Shown: positions 34,451 to 46,203 of the stretch, piece by piece
How the letters are laid out: each line of letters starts with the position of its first letter
How positions within the stretch are numbered: position 1 is the stretch's first letter
Assembly: GCA_964574865.1 (NCBI GenBank)
Contig: CAZNOT010000001.1
Location: forward strand, 1-61,611
Direction of reading: 5' to 3'
Origin: DATDYW01 sp964574865
Lineage (GTDB): Bacteria; Patescibacteriota; Minisyncoccia; Phycocordibacterales; JAACPR01
Length of the DNA: 61,611 nt
The notes under the pieces: generated by a model
What the model was told of the DNA's origin: nothing
The model's input: only the letters and a program-made list of their open reading frames with translations
Database searches by the model: none
Made by a program: the position numbers and the translations under genes

Positions 34451-36338
34451 GAACAACCTTCCCGTTATTCTCCGCCAAATCCGAGGTCGAGAGCGCGTCG
34501 CTCTGCACGTTAACCTCGGCGCCGGCGAACGTGTCGTTGCCAACGAAGGTGACGACGCCGTGGATCGGCACCGAGTTGCCCTCGTAGGTAATCGAGGGGA
34601 CGAGCGTGACATCGAACGAGGCGCGGCGGTCCGGCTTGCCGTACCCGGCTCCACCGGCCACGTTACCCACGCGCCACGTGACGCGGCGGCTAGCGGGGTC
34701 GTAGGAAACGTCTTCGGACGACACGTTGCCGACCCACTCGACGAGCGGCGAGAGTACCGCCGAAGCCGAGCCCGACGAGATGTCGCTCGAAGTGTTCTGG
34801 AGGACCCACGTGAGGCGGTACCCGGTCGCCGCGTCCACCTTCGGCGGGTTCGCGCCGGTGCGGTACGCGATCGACGGCGCGACGTCGACGACGGTGAGGA
34901 GCTTGATGCGTTTGAACAGGTTTGCCACCAGCTGCTCGGGCACGTTCTCGTCGAAGACGCGGCGTCCGTTCGCCTCGGCGTCGATGGTGATTTCGGGGTT
35001 AGCGAAGACTGCGGTCCCCCCAGCGAGCGGCTCAGATTGGAACCCGAAGCCGAGCCAGACCGTGTCGCCCGGTGGGATTTCCGCGAGATCTGCGTTCGTC
35101 GTCTTGTCCCAGTGGACGACGTTGTCGGCCGAACGGTAGACGCCGTTCGAAACCTCGACGGAGCGCTCGTCGAGCGCGATACCAGCCATCGTCATCGAAA
35201 CCTCGGCGTCGAGAATCGGGCCTGTCGTGTTGTTGACCAGCGCGAGGCGCGCGGCGATTTGGTCTTGGCTCCACTGCACGACCTCGGGCGCGACCGCGCC
35301 GTCGAGCGCGAGGATGAGATCGAGGAAGGGGCGCGAGACGGCGACCTCGACGGCGCGGGTGCCGTACGGTACGGCGACCTCGGTCGAAGTGGCCGACTCG
35401 AGCGCGCCGGCGGAGAAGCGGAACACGCGCAGGTCGCCGTGGGCGCCGTCGAGGCGACCGGTGATGGTGACCTCGCGGGTCTGCCCCGGCGCGAGCGTCT
35501 CGAAGACCCAGAGGTTCGGCTCGCGCGGCGCCTCGCTCATTTCGTCGACGGCGAAGCCGAACGGCAGCTCGACCGAGAGCCCGATGGGGCCGAGCGGCGC
35601 GGTCGCGTTCGACGAAACCTTCGCGACGAGCGCGAGCGGCTGACCTGGGGTGATCTCCGAGAGCGCGTCGACCGTGAGGCGCACGGGCGCCGCGGAGAGC
35701 GCGACCTCGTAGTATCGCTCCTTCTCGAAAATGGTCGCAGAGTTCGGCGAGCGGTACTCGAGCGCAATCTTGAACTCGCGGCGCTCGCCCTCGTCGCCGA
35801 AGAGCCCGACCGCGACGGCCTGGCGGCGCGTCTCACCCGGCGCGATGTCGCCGATCGGGATGCGCAGGCGCGGCAGATCGTCGCGCAAAGTCTCCGCGTC
35901 GCGGGTGCCGGCCGGCATTTCGACCACGAGGTCGGCGAGGCGCACGCCGATCGGGCTCAAGTTCTGGATAACGACGTCGAAAGCGTAAACCTCCCCACCC
36001 GAGGCGCTCGATGGCCCGACCACCGACAAGCGGATATCCTCGGTACCCTGCTCGACGCCCGGGAGCCCTGGGCCGAGCTTCCAAAAGCCGTAGCCGGCGG
36101 CGAGGAGGAAGAACCCGAGCGCCGCGAGGAAGATGGCGCCGAAGAGGCTCCGGGGCTTACGGCGTAACGACGCGGCGTAGTCGTCGGCCGAGACCGACTC
36201 GCCCGCGGCCCATTCGGGCACGGCGCCGGTCTTGTGCTCCCTTAGCTGACGGCGAGGGCGCACGTCGAACTTCGCCTGGGGCGAGTACAGCTTCTCTTCG
36301 GCGCCGGCGCGGCGGTTGAGGTTTGGCTTGCGGAACAT
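34446..36338 (-). CDS. Membrane-anchored multi-domain beta protein, unknown
   Basis: The 630-aa protein has a basic cytoplasmic head of about 70 residues (MFRKPNLNRRAG), one membrane helix at about 72-92 (FGAIFLAALGFFLLAAGYGFW), and a long outer part. That part is made of four or more beta-sandwich-like domains with CARDB/NEW3-like patterns (FDVVIQNLSPIGVRLADLVVEMP, LRLALVNNTTGP, RLTWVLQNTSS). No family is recognised. Probably a surface scaffold. The open frame runs 181 codons further upstream over the divergent gene at 36558; that part is a shadow. A perfect 13-bp hairpin lies at 36354-36382, just upstream. Confidence 0.8.
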   Translation of the reverse strand: MFRKPNLNRRAGAEEKLYSPQAKFDVRPRRQLREHKTGAVPEWAAGESVSADDYAASLRRKPRSLFGAIFLAALGFFLLAAGYGFWKLGPGLPGVEQGTEDIRLSVVGPSSASGGEVYAFDVVIQNLSPIGVRLADLVVEMPAGTRDAETLRDDLPRLRIPIGDIAPGETRRQAVAVGLFGDEGERREFKIALEYRSPNSATIFEKERYYEVALSAAPVRLTVDALSEITPGQPLALVAKVSSNATAPLGPIGLSVELPFGFAVDEMSEAPREPNLWVFETLAPGQTREVTITGRLDGAHGDLRVFRFSAGALESATSTEVAVPYGTRAVEVAVSRPFLDLILALDGAVAPEVVQWSQDQIAARLALVNNTTGPILDAEVSMTMAGIALDERSVEVSNGVYRSADNVVHWDKTTNADLAEIPPGDTVWLGFGFQSEPLAGGTAVFANPEITIDAEANGRRVFDENVPEQLVANLFKRIKLLTVVDVAPSIAYRTGANPPKVDAATGYRLTWVLQNTSSDISSGSASAVLSPLVEWVGNVSSEDVSYDPASRRVTWRVGNVAGGAGYGKPDRRASFDVTLVPSITYEGNSVPIHGVVTFVGNDTFAGAEVNVQSDALSTSDLAENNGKVVP

Positions 36339-36424
36339 CCGGCCCGAAGTTTTGCGCCGCGGCCCCGCCGGGGCCGCGGCGCTCTTCCCCACGCGCGGAA
36401 CGCTGACACCCGCCCAGCGCGCCG

Positions 36425-36453
36425 TTGACACCGCGGAGCCTGCCGCGTAGGAA
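36425..36453 (+). promoter_or_regulatory. Promoter for the small gene at 36558
   Basis: TTGACA (36425-36430) is followed after 17 bases by TAGGAA. About 100 bases of leader separate it from the ATG, unlike the leaderless genes elsewhere in the window. Confidence 0.5.
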
Positions 36454-36545
36454 GGGTGCGGAACCGGCTCTCCGCCGGCCGCCTGCGTATGCAGCGCGAG
36501 GGCGACAGGAGCACCCGCCGATTGGCGCTCCGAGAAAAACAAACA

Positions 36546-36553
36546 AAAGGAGG
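36546..36553 (+). promoter_or_regulatory. Consensus Shine-Dalgarno site AAAGGAGG
   Basis: This is the clearest ribosome binding site I found in the window, 4 bases before the ATG at 36558. It fixes the start of this small gene, since an in-frame Met lies further upstream at 36456. Confidence 0.75.
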
Positions 36554-36557
36554 CCGT

Positions 36558-36875
36558 ATGGCCGAGAGAACGAGAACAATGACGGACCACGTGAACGGCG
36601 GTCCGGGACGCGAGCTGATCGCGACAGCGATCGAGAGGCTGATGGGCGACCAGACGCCACCCACGCTCGTGGTCGGCGGGTACCGGGCGTACCGCGTGCG
36701 ACCGACGAGCATCGTGGTGCGCGCCACCCCGCAAGGTCCCCGCGTCGACATCGACGGGGTCGGCGAGTACCCGGCGAGCATGGAGGGTGGGGCTCCGCTG
36801 AACGGCGTGCGCATCCGAGTGCGCAGCTACTGCCCGCAGACGCGCCGCGCGCCGAAAATCGAACAGGTCCTGTGA
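36558..36875 (+). CDS. Small hypothetical protein (105 aa)
   Basis: No family is recognised. The protein is short and basic, with a helical N-terminal half (GRELIATAIERLMGDQT) and a beta-rich second half with repeated Arg/Val (YRAYRVRPTSIVVRATPQGPRVDI). It is a separate unit: promoter at 36425, strong ribosome binding site, terminator at 36885. This mode of expression is unlike that of its neighbours and may mean high-level or condition-dependent synthesis, or acquisition by transfer. Confidence 0.78.
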   Translation: MAERTRTMTDHVNGGPGRELIATAIERLMGDQTPPTLVVGGYRAYRVRPTSIVVRATPQGPRVDIDGVGEYPASMEGGAPLNGVRIRVRSYCPQTRRAPKIEQVL

Positions 36876-36884
36876 GGTCACCGT

Positions 36885-36914
36885 CCCGCTGGTTCGCCGG
36901 CGGGATTTTCTTTT
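36885..36914 (+). terminator. Rho-independent terminator
   Basis: The stem CCCGCTGG/CCGGCGGG, loop TTCG, is followed by ATTTTCTTTTA. It lies 10 bases beyond the stop of the small gene and abuts the recO stop on the other strand. Confidence 0.85.
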
Positions 36915-36915
36915 A

Positions 36916-37500
36916 CTACAGGTGGCTGGCGGCGAGGGCTTCGTTGATGGCTAGGATCGCCTCGGAGCGGAGGCCGAGCGCGATTTCGGCGGTGGCCTCG
37001 TCGAGGGTGCCGGGCTCGGCGAGGGGTTCCAGCGCGGCGGTGGCGCGCAGGTACCCGAGGCCGCGGAGGACGCGCAGCGCGCAGACGGTCTCGGCGGCAT
37101 CGAGCGTACGGGGCTGGCGGGCGGTGGCGGCGAAACGCGCGAGCGAGAGGAGCGCCGGGAAAAGCGCGCCACCGTCGCCCTCACCTTTCGCGAGGCGCGC
37201 CACGAGCCGCGCGGCGCGGGTCACCGACGGCAGGCCGCCAGACGCGAGGAGCGCCGGAAAGTGCTGCTCGATGAGCACGACGTTCGTGAGCCGCCACTCC
37301 CCCTTGCCGCGCACGAGGTACGCCTTCACCAAGGACCAGTCCTCGAGCGCGCCGCGCAGCTTCGACGAAATCTGCCGCACGCCGCGCACCCGAGCGCGAA
37401 CGAGGCCGAGCTCGGGCGACAGGAGCGCGACCACGCGGTCGCGCTCCCCCACGGCCGCGCCGCCGAGGATGAGGGCGTCTGTTTCGAGGACTTGGTGCAC
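36916..37500 (-). CDS. recO: DNA repair protein RecO, short form
   Basis: RecO loads RecA onto gaps with RecR. The N-terminus is an OB fold (HQVLETDALILGGAAVGERDRVVALLSPELGLVRARVRGVRQ), followed by an alpha-helical domain (SLARFAATARQPRTLDAAETVCALRVLRGLGYL). At 194 aa it is shorter than E. coli RecO (242) and lacks a four-Cys zinc site. The start is GTG at 37500, 6 bases after TACAAT; no ATG lies in a sensible position. The frame is open further upstream but that would place the start beyond the promoter. Confidence 0.88.
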   Translation of the reverse strand: MHQVLETDALILGGAAVGERDRVVALLSPELGLVRARVRGVRQISSKLRGALEDWSLVKAYLVRGKGEWRLTNVVLIEQHFPALLASGGLPSVTRAARLVARLAKGEGDGGALFPALLSLARFAATARQPRTLDAAETVCALRVLRGLGYLRATAALEPLAEPGTLDEATAEIALGLRSEAILAINEALAASHL

Positions 37501-37522
37501 GGGGAAATTGTACCCTGGCCCG

Positions 37523-37549
37523 TAAAAGAAAAGTCGCCACAAGGGCGAC
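37523..37549 (-). terminator. Rho-independent terminator
   Basis: The stem GTCGCC/GGCGAC with tail TTTTCTTTTA on the minus strand lies next to the stop of the gene at 37551, immediately before the recO promoter. Confidence 0.8.
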
Positions 37550-37550
37550 A

Positions 37551-37976
37551 TCAAGGAAGGAGCCGAAGCTGTCCGGTTTGCAGCATGTAAAGGAGCATCA
37601 GATCGATTTCCTCTGCCAGAGAGAGCCGCCGGTCTATGTAGACCGCGGCTTGGCGGCAGGCTTCCACGAGCCCTTCTAGGCGATTGCCGCCGCACGCGCT
37701 CAGGAGCGCGCCGATCGGGATATGCGCCATCACGCTGCACGGCCCGAGCAAGGTGAGCGCGATTCGCCGGCGCGACTCGGTCGGAAACACGCTGGCAATC
37801 TCTGCGGCAGAGAAAAGCGGCGAGCGGTCCCTGACGGTTCGCCGCACATCCATCTCGCAGATTCGTTCTGGGAAACCGTCGAGCGGGTGCGTCCTGAGAG
37901 TCAGCTCAATTCTGCCAATCACGAGGTTGATTAGGCGCTCCGCGAGCGCTTCTTGGATTTGGGCTATTAGGTCCAT
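37551..37976 (-). CDS. Hypothetical protein (141 aa)
   Basis: I do not recognise the family. It appears all-helical, with many Leu and Arg residues (MDLIAQIQEALAERLINLVIGRIELTL, SRRRIALTLLGPCSVMAHIPIGALL). No membrane helix is certain. The start at 37976 follows an AAGCAT box by 8 bases; an upstream Met is less likely. It lies 49 bases after ileS and has its own terminator. Confidence 0.65.
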   Translation of the reverse strand: MDLIAQIQEALAERLINLVIGRIELTLRTHPLDGFPERICEMDVRRTVRDRSPLFSAAEIASVFPTESRRRIALTLLGPCSVMAHIPIGALLSACGGNRLEGLVEACRQAAVYIDRRLSLAEEIDLMLLYMLQTGQLRLLP

Positions 37977-38025
37977 AGGGAAAGATGCTTGATCCCAAAC
38001 TACGGGGCCAGCTGGCAAACGTCAA

Positions 38026-41568
<3,543 letters not shown>

Positions 41569-41606
41569 AGCATTTTCCGGGAAATTGAAAGCTGGGTAGC
41601 GGCAGA

Positions 41607-41635
41607 GCGGCCCCGGCGCTTCGCGCCGGGGCCGC
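41607..41635. other. Perfect GC hairpin upstream of ileS
   Basis: A 13-bp perfect stem (GCGGCCCCGGCGC, loop TTC) lies 38 bases upstream of the ileS start and 22 bases beyond the stop of the DUF4383 gene. No T tail follows on the minus strand. It could be a weak terminator or a leader structure. Confidence 0.5.
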
Positions 41636-41657
41636 CCAAAAAATCTGACGGTCCGAC

Positions 41658-42032
41658 CTAGGCCATCGGCGACGGACTCGACGGGGCCGACGGAGCGACC
41701 GAGCCGCCAGAGCGCGACACGCCCAGGAGCACCACCGCGAGCACGAGGTGCAGGTAGTTGTCCGCGTCGTTCACGTGCACGAGGCCGAGCAGCTTGCCCT
41801 CGCCCATCACAAAGCCGAGGGCGGCGACAATCAGGTAGATGACGCCGACCGCGCGCAGGCTGCTCTTGCCGGAGGCGAGGAGCAGGATAAGGCCCAGCGC
41901 GATGTGGACGATGTTGTGGGCTAGGTCTGCCTCGAAGAGGCCAGAGGCTCCGACGATCGGGTTATCGAAAAAGCCAAGGATGCCGATGAGGACAAAGACG
42001 GCGCCAAAGACTCGAGAGAGGGTAGCGGCCAT
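41658..42032 (-). CDS. DUF4383-like small membrane protein
   Basis: The 124-aa protein has four hydrophobic segments (about residues 4-22, 38-55, 60-78, 92-108) in the DUF4383 arrangement: RVFGAVFVLIGILGFFDNP, NIVHIALGLILLLAS, HLVLAVVLLGV. Function is unknown. The start at 42032 gives a compact N-terminus; an in-frame Met at 42083 is less likely. The C-terminus is a Ser/Pro-rich tail. Confidence 0.78.
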   Translation of the reverse strand: MAATLSRVFGAVFVLIGILGFFDNPIVGASGLFEADLAHNIVHIALGLILLLASGKSSLRAVGVIYLIVAALGFVMGEGKLLGLVHVNDADNYLHLVLAVVLLGVSRSGGSVAPSAPSSPSPMA

Positions 42033-42183
42033 TTGAATAGGTGGGGGGTTAGGGGGTGACGCCGCGAAAAGAGGCGTCACCAAAATCCTACCCCCGCTCC
42101 TTCCCCAGCGGGAATCGGTATCCCCAGACGAACTCCCGGTGTTCGTCGCCTAAAAATTTTACTTTGCCCTATTGGGGCGTTAG

Positions 42184-43917
42184 CTACATTCGGGACGGGA
42201 GCGGGATGCCGAGGGTGTCGAGGCCGGCGGAGATGACGGCAAAGGTGGCCTCGGCGACGGCCAGGCGGTGCGCGGCGACCTCGGGGGTCTCGGCGGAGAC
42301 GATCGAGCGGCGCTCGTAGAAACCGTTCCAGGCGGCGGAAACTTCGAGGAGGTGCTGCGCGAGGTGCTGCGGCGCGCGCTCGCGGAACGCGCGGCGGTAG
42401 GCTTCGGGTGTGCGGCCGAGGAGCGGCTCGAGGTGCTCGGCGTCGGCAGCGGAAACGGCGGCGGAAACAGCCGGCGCGATGCCAGCCTCCTTCGCCTTTG
42501 CGGCGACCGAGCGCGCGCGGGTGGCGGCGTACTGAATGTACGGGCCAGACTCCCCTACCAGGGACGTCGCCTGCTCGAGGTCGAACACGATGTCCTTGCC
42601 CGGTGACTGCTTCAAAATTTGGTACTTGATCGCGGCGACGGCGACGGCGTTCGCGACGGCGACCTCGTCCTCCGGCGAAAAGCCGCGGCCGCCGATGACC
42701 TCGCGCGACTTCTCGCGCGCCGCCTCGAGCAAATCGAGCGCGATCATCGCGTTCCCCTTGCGCGACGAAATCTTGCCGTCGGAAAGGCGCATCATGCCGT
42801 GCGTGACGTGCGAGGTCTTCGCCGGAATCTCGGGCGCGATTTCCGCGAGCGCGGCCTGCACCACCTTGAAGTACTGCAGCTGCTCGGATGCGGTCACCAG
42901 AACCGCGAGGTCCGGGTGGTAGCGGTCCTCCTTCTCGAATGCCCAGCCGATTTCCTTCGCCTCGTACGCGGGCAGGCCTTTCGACGTGAGGAAGACGCGG
43001 GTGTGGAGGCCGACCTTCTCGCCCTTGTACACGACCGCGCCGTCGCTCTCCTCGAACACCTTGCCCATGTTCTCGGTGACGATCTGCTTGCCGCGCGCCT
43101 CGACCTCTTTCTCCCAAACCTCGTGGTCGAAGCGCGAGCCGATCGCCTCGTACATCTCGTGGAAGTGCGTGATGGACCACTCGCGGCCGCGGTCGTACCA
43201 CCGCTTCTCGCTCGGTGTGGTTTGGCCGCTGAAGACGCGCGCGTTGATGTCGGCGATGCGCGCCTTGGCGTCGATGTCCTCGCCTTCGTAGGCCTCGGAG
43301 CCGAGCGCGTAGGCGCGGCCGACGAAGCGAACCTTGTCGGCGGTGGGCGCGTCATCAGCCGGAGCCTCGGCTGCAATCTGCTCCATACCCCAAATCGCCT
43401 TCGCCACGTGGAGGCCGACGTCGCCGCCGTAGGTGACGCGGGTGACGTCGGCGCCCGCCTTCGCGTAGAGCCGCGAGAGCGTCTCGCCGATCGAGTTGGC
43501 CATCAGGTGGCCAATGTGGAGCGGCTTGAACGGGTTCGGGCAGGAGTACTCGACGAGGGCGCGCTTGCCGGCGAGGTCGTCGAACGCGCCGTACTTTTCG
43601 CCCGCCGCGAGAATCGCCGCAATTTCCGTAGCGACACGCGCCGGCGCAATTTTGAAGTTGATGAAGCCCGGGCCGGCGACGTCGGCCGAGGAGAGGATCG
43701 CGCCGAAGCCGGCGTCGGTGCGCATAACGTCCGCCACTGTCTCCGCCAGCTCTTTCGGGTTCTGCCCCAGCTTCTTCCCCGCCACCAGGCACACGGCGCT
43801 CGCGTAGTCGCCGTGCTCGGGCACCGACGGCTTGTCCAAGGACGGTTCAATACCGCCAACGCCCGCGGCCTCGAGGGCGCGGCGCAGGATGACGAGAATG
43901 TCTTCGGCAATGGTCAC
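42184..43917 (-). CDS. argS: Arginyl-tRNA synthetase
   Basis: A class Ia synthetase of about 577 aa. The N-terminal additional domain is followed by the active site SCPNPFKPLHIGHLMANSIGE (HIGH at about 134-137) and a C-terminal DALR anticodon domain (GESGPYIQYAATRARSV, then EVSAAWNGFYERRSIV). The start is set as GTG at 43917 because a TAGTAT box (plus 43925-43930) ends 7 bases upstream; the ATG three codons earlier, at 43926, lies inside that box. Confidence 0.95.
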   Translation of the reverse strand: MTIAEDILVILRRALEAAGVGGIEPSLDKPSVPEHGDYASAVCLVAGKKLGQNPKELAETVADVMRTDAGFGAILSSADVAGPGFINFKIAPARVATEIAAILAAGEKYGAFDDLAGKRALVEYSCPNPFKPLHIGHLMANSIGETLSRLYAKAGADVTRVTYGGDVGLHVAKAIWGMEQIAAEAPADDAPTADKVRFVGRAYALGSEAYEGEDIDAKARIADINARVFSGQTTPSEKRWYDRGREWSITHFHEMYEAIGSRFDHEVWEKEVEARGKQIVTENMGKVFEESDGAVVYKGEKVGLHTRVFLTSKGLPAYEAKEIGWAFEKEDRYHPDLAVLVTASEQLQYFKVVQAALAEIAPEIPAKTSHVTHGMMRLSDGKISSRKGNAMIALDLLEAAREKSREVIGGRGFSPEDEVAVANAVAVAAIKYQILKQSPGKDIVFDLEQATSLVGESGPYIQYAATRARSVAAKAKEAGIAPAVSAAVSAADAEHLEPLLGRTPEAYRRAFRERAPQHLAQHLLEVSAAWNGFYERRSIVSAETPEVAAHRLAVAEATFAVISAGLDTLGIPLPSRM

Positions 43918-43944
43918 GAAGGGCATACTAGCGACGGGAGGAGT

Positions 43945-43970
43945 AAAAGAAAAGCCGCTCAGAGAGCGGC
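43945..43970 (-). terminator. Rho-independent terminator
   Basis: The stem GCCGCT/AGCGGC is followed by TTTTCTTTTA on the minus strand, 16 bases beyond the stop of the gene at 43987. Confidence 0.8.
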
Positions 43971-43986
43971 AGTAAGCAGGAGATGC

Positions 43987-44454
43987 TCACGCAGACCTGC
44001 CGGGAACTCGTGGCTTGAGAAGCTCGATCCAGCCGACGCTGTAGTTCTGATAGGCAGCTCCGCGGGGCGCGGGCGGCAGAGCTCCCCGCAGCATCACGGA
44101 GGTTCGGTGGGAATCGTCGCTGCGGGGGTCGAAATTTGGGCCGAGCGTAATTTTGCTCGCCCCAACCGCGAGGGCCGCACTGGCGTTCGCGCGAATGTCG
44201 GCGAGCTCACGCTCGATCCGGGCAATGTCTGCAGGATTGGCCTCGACCGTTACCTCGACAACAATCTCGCACTGCCAGCCCTCGGTTTGGGCGACGGCCT
44301 TGATGGGCGCGGCGAGATAGGTAACCGACCGACCACCCTCATAAGGCTGAGGGTTTCGGAGTCCTCGGGCGATTCCAAAGAAGGAGACGCCCGAGATGAT
44401 GATGAGGAAGCTGACTATGATTTTCTTGGAATTCATGTTTTTACTGGGTGGCAT
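43987..44454 (-). CDS. Exported or membrane-anchored hypothetical protein (155 aa)
   Basis: No family is recognised. One membrane helix near residues 9-28 (KKIIVSFLIIISGVSFFGIA) serves as anchor or signal. The rest is soluble and beta/alpha (IVVEVTVEANPADIARIERELADIRANASAALAVGASKITLG). A promoter TTGACA-17-CAAATT ends 9 bases before the Met at 44454; the Met at 44436 is an alternative start. Confidence 0.68.
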   Translation of the reverse strand: MPPSKNMNSKKIIVSFLIIISGVSFFGIARGLRNPQPYEGGRSVTYLAAPIKAVAQTEGWQCEIVVEVTVEANPADIARIERELADIRANASAALAVGASKITLGPNFDPRSDDSHRTSVMLRGALPPAPRGAAYQNYSVGWIELLKPRVPGRSA

Positions 44455-44497
44455 TCGAACCAAAATTTGTCTTATAAAAATAAAAATGTCAAGGAGG

Positions 44498-44530
44498 CGT
44501 GAGGCCGCGCCCTTCGGGCGCGGCCTCACG
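44498..44530 (-). terminator. Perfect GC hairpin behind the slipin gene
   Basis: A 15-bp perfect stem (CGTGAGGCCGCGCCC, loop TTC) lies 34 bases beyond the slipin stop, before the next promoter. A T-rich stretch follows only after several bases, so efficiency as a terminator is uncertain. Confidence 0.6.
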
Positions 44531-44565
44531 TGCTACCTGTTACTTTTTCCTTGCTACTTCGCCCT
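44530..44565. repeat. Family 2 half-repeat
   Basis: The stretch CTACCTGTTACTTTTTCCTT matches one arm of the degenerate hairpins at 3049-3140 and 34357-34450. A matching second arm is not evident here; the GC hairpin at 44498-44530 takes its place. Confidence 0.5.
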
Positions 44566-45304
44566 ACTCCTTCCCCTTGCTCGCGAACGCCGACAGCACC
44601 TCCACCGGCACCGCGAACACGATGGTGTTGGACTGGTCGGATGAAACGTCGTTGATGGCCTGGAGCGTGCGGATGTGGAGCGCGCCCGGCGTGGCGGAGA
44701 GCATGCCGGCGGCCTTAGCGATGTTCTCGGCCGCAGCGACCTCGCCTTCGGAGTTGATGATCACCGCGCGGCGCTCGCGCTCGGCCTCGGCCTGCTTGGC
44801 GATCGTGCGCTCCATCGACTGGTCGAGCGCGATGTCCTTGAGCTCGACGGAGGTCACGTCGATGCCCCAGTCTAGGGTCGCGGTATCCACAACGGTCTTG
44901 ATGCGGTCGGAAACGTGCGCGCGCTCGGCCAGGAGCGTGTCGAGCTCGACCTCGCCGATTGCGTTCCTCATCGACGTCTGCGCGAACTGCAGCATCGCGT
45001 AGTAGTAGTCCTCGACGTTGAGGACCGCCTTCTCGGCGTCGGCGACCTTGTAGTAGATGACCGCGTTCACGTGCACCTGGACGTTGTCCTTGGTGATGGC
45101 CTTCTGGTCGGGCACGTCGACAGCCTTGAGGCGCGTGTCGATTTTGCGCATAGACTGGAAGACCGGCACGACGAGGCGCCAGCCCGGCTGTTTCACCTTG
45201 TGGAAGCGACCCATCAGGAACGTGACGCCGCGCTCGTACTGGTTGACCTGGCGGAGGAACGAGAGGATCGCGACGGCAGCGACAAAAATGGTTACGTACG
45301 ACAT
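44564..45304 (-). CDS. Slipin / stomatin-like band 7 protein
   Basis: The 246-aa protein has a short N-terminal membrane segment (SYVTIFVAAVAILSFL), then the SPFH domain (VNQYERGVTFLMGRFHKVKQPGWRLVVP, IDTRLKAVDVPDQKAITKDNVQVHVNAVIYY) and a helical C-terminal part with AEAERERRAVIINSEGEVAAAENIAKAA, which oligomerises. Such proteins form membrane microdomain scaffolds and often pair with NfeD proteases; no nfeD is next to it here. Confidence 0.92.
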   Translation of the reverse strand: MSYVTIFVAAVAILSFLRQVNQYERGVTFLMGRFHKVKQPGWRLVVPVFQSMRKIDTRLKAVDVPDQKAITKDNVQVHVNAVIYYKVADAEKAVLNVEDYYYAMLQFAQTSMRNAIGEVELDTLLAERAHVSDRIKTVVDTATLDWGIDVTSVELKDIALDQSMERTIAKQAEAERERRAVIINSEGEVAAAENIAKAAGMLSATPGALHIRTLQAINDVSSDQSNTIVFAVPVEVLSAFASKGKE

Positions 45305-45346
45305 AGAGGATTTAGGTTAACGCGGCCACTCTACGCGTAGCGAGCG

Positions 45347-45373
45347 AAAAGAAAAGCGCCCCGAGTGGGGCGC
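45347..45373 (-). terminator. tmk terminator
   Basis: The stem GCGCCCC/GGGGCGC (loop GAGT) with TTTTCTTTT tail on the minus strand lies 10 bases beyond the tmk stop. Confidence 0.85.
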
Positions 45374-45383
45374 GTTCAGGCAA

Positions 45384-46133
45384 TCAGGCGAGGGCCAGTT
45401 CGACCTGCTCCGCTCGGGGCTTGGCCGCGGCCTCGACCGCGGAAAGCGCGGCCCTGATGGCGGCCGCGAGGACCTCATCGAACGGGCGGTTCGCGTCAAT
45501 TCGCGCGAACGGGACGTCGCACTCCGAGCAAAAGAACTCGGCGAATCCGGCCGCGACCGCAACGTGAAACTCGGCCGGCTCGCGGTCGAAGTGGTTGATC
45601 GTCGCGCCGAACTCTCCGAGGCGCCGGCGGATGCCGATGTCCGGTTTGACGTCGAGCCAGAGGTAGAGGTCCGGCTGCGGGCGAATCGTCCCGAGCGCCG
45701 CCGCGAAAACAGCTTCAGCGGCGGCGATGTCCGCGCCGAAGCGCGCGCGGCGGCCGCGCAGCTGGTACGCATAGGTGCTCGCCGAGAAGCGGTCGCAGAC
45801 GACGATCTCTCCTCGGTCGAGCGCCGGCTTGACCAGCTCCTCGAGGTGCGAGGTACGAGCCGCGAGCATTCCCATGAGCTCGCCCATGGGCGTCAGGTAG
45901 CGCTTCGCCTCGTCCGAGAGCAGCACCTGCCGGTACCGGTAGGTGAAAGGAGAGAGCGTCGGCGAGCCGCCGGGTTCGGCGGTCGAGGTGATCGGCCGGT
46001 GGAGACAGTTGGCGAGTTCCGCCGCGAGGTGGTTGCGGAGCGTCGTTTTGCCGGCGCCTTCGGGGCCCTCGATGGCGAGGAAGAATTTGGTATTTTTCAT
46101 TTCTGGTTGTGCTGGGTTTGAGGAAGAGCTCAT
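45384..46133 (-). CDS. tmk: Thymidylate kinase
   Basis: Tmk phosphorylates dTMP to dTDP. The P-loop is GPEGAGKTT, the DR-type motif is VCDRFSASTYAYQL, and PDLYLWLDVKPDIGIRRR is the strand before the lid. At about 249 aa it is longer than typical (205-215), with a C-terminal extension. The start at 46133 is chosen because a TTGCGG-18-TACCCT promoter ends 6 bases before it; the alternative Met at 46100 begins nearer to the P-loop. Part of the dTMP supply group with ThyX and Dcd. Confidence 0.93.
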   Translation of the reverse strand: MSSSSNPAQPEMKNTKFFLAIEGPEGAGKTTLRNHLAAELANCLHRPITSTAEPGGSPTLSPFTYRYRQVLLSDEAKRYLTPMGELMGMLAARTSHLEELVKPALDRGEIVVCDRFSASTYAYQLRGRRARFGADIAAAEAVFAAALGTIRPQPDLYLWLDVKPDIGIRRRLGEFGATINHFDREPAEFHVAVAAGFAEFFCSECDVPFARIDANRPFDEVLAAAIRAALSAVEAAAKPRAEQVELALA

Positions 46134-46203
46134 ACTCCAAGGGTACGTCCGGCGGCGGAGACCCCGCAACTGGCCGACGCGCGAGCGCCGTGTCCTGCTT
46201 TAG

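Noticed and set aside
43987..44454. Possible SIMPL-like relation of the hypothetical protein at 43987
   Set aside because: Some beta-alpha pattern similarity to the SIMPL protein at 51904 was noticed, but no shared motif is strong enough to make the claim.
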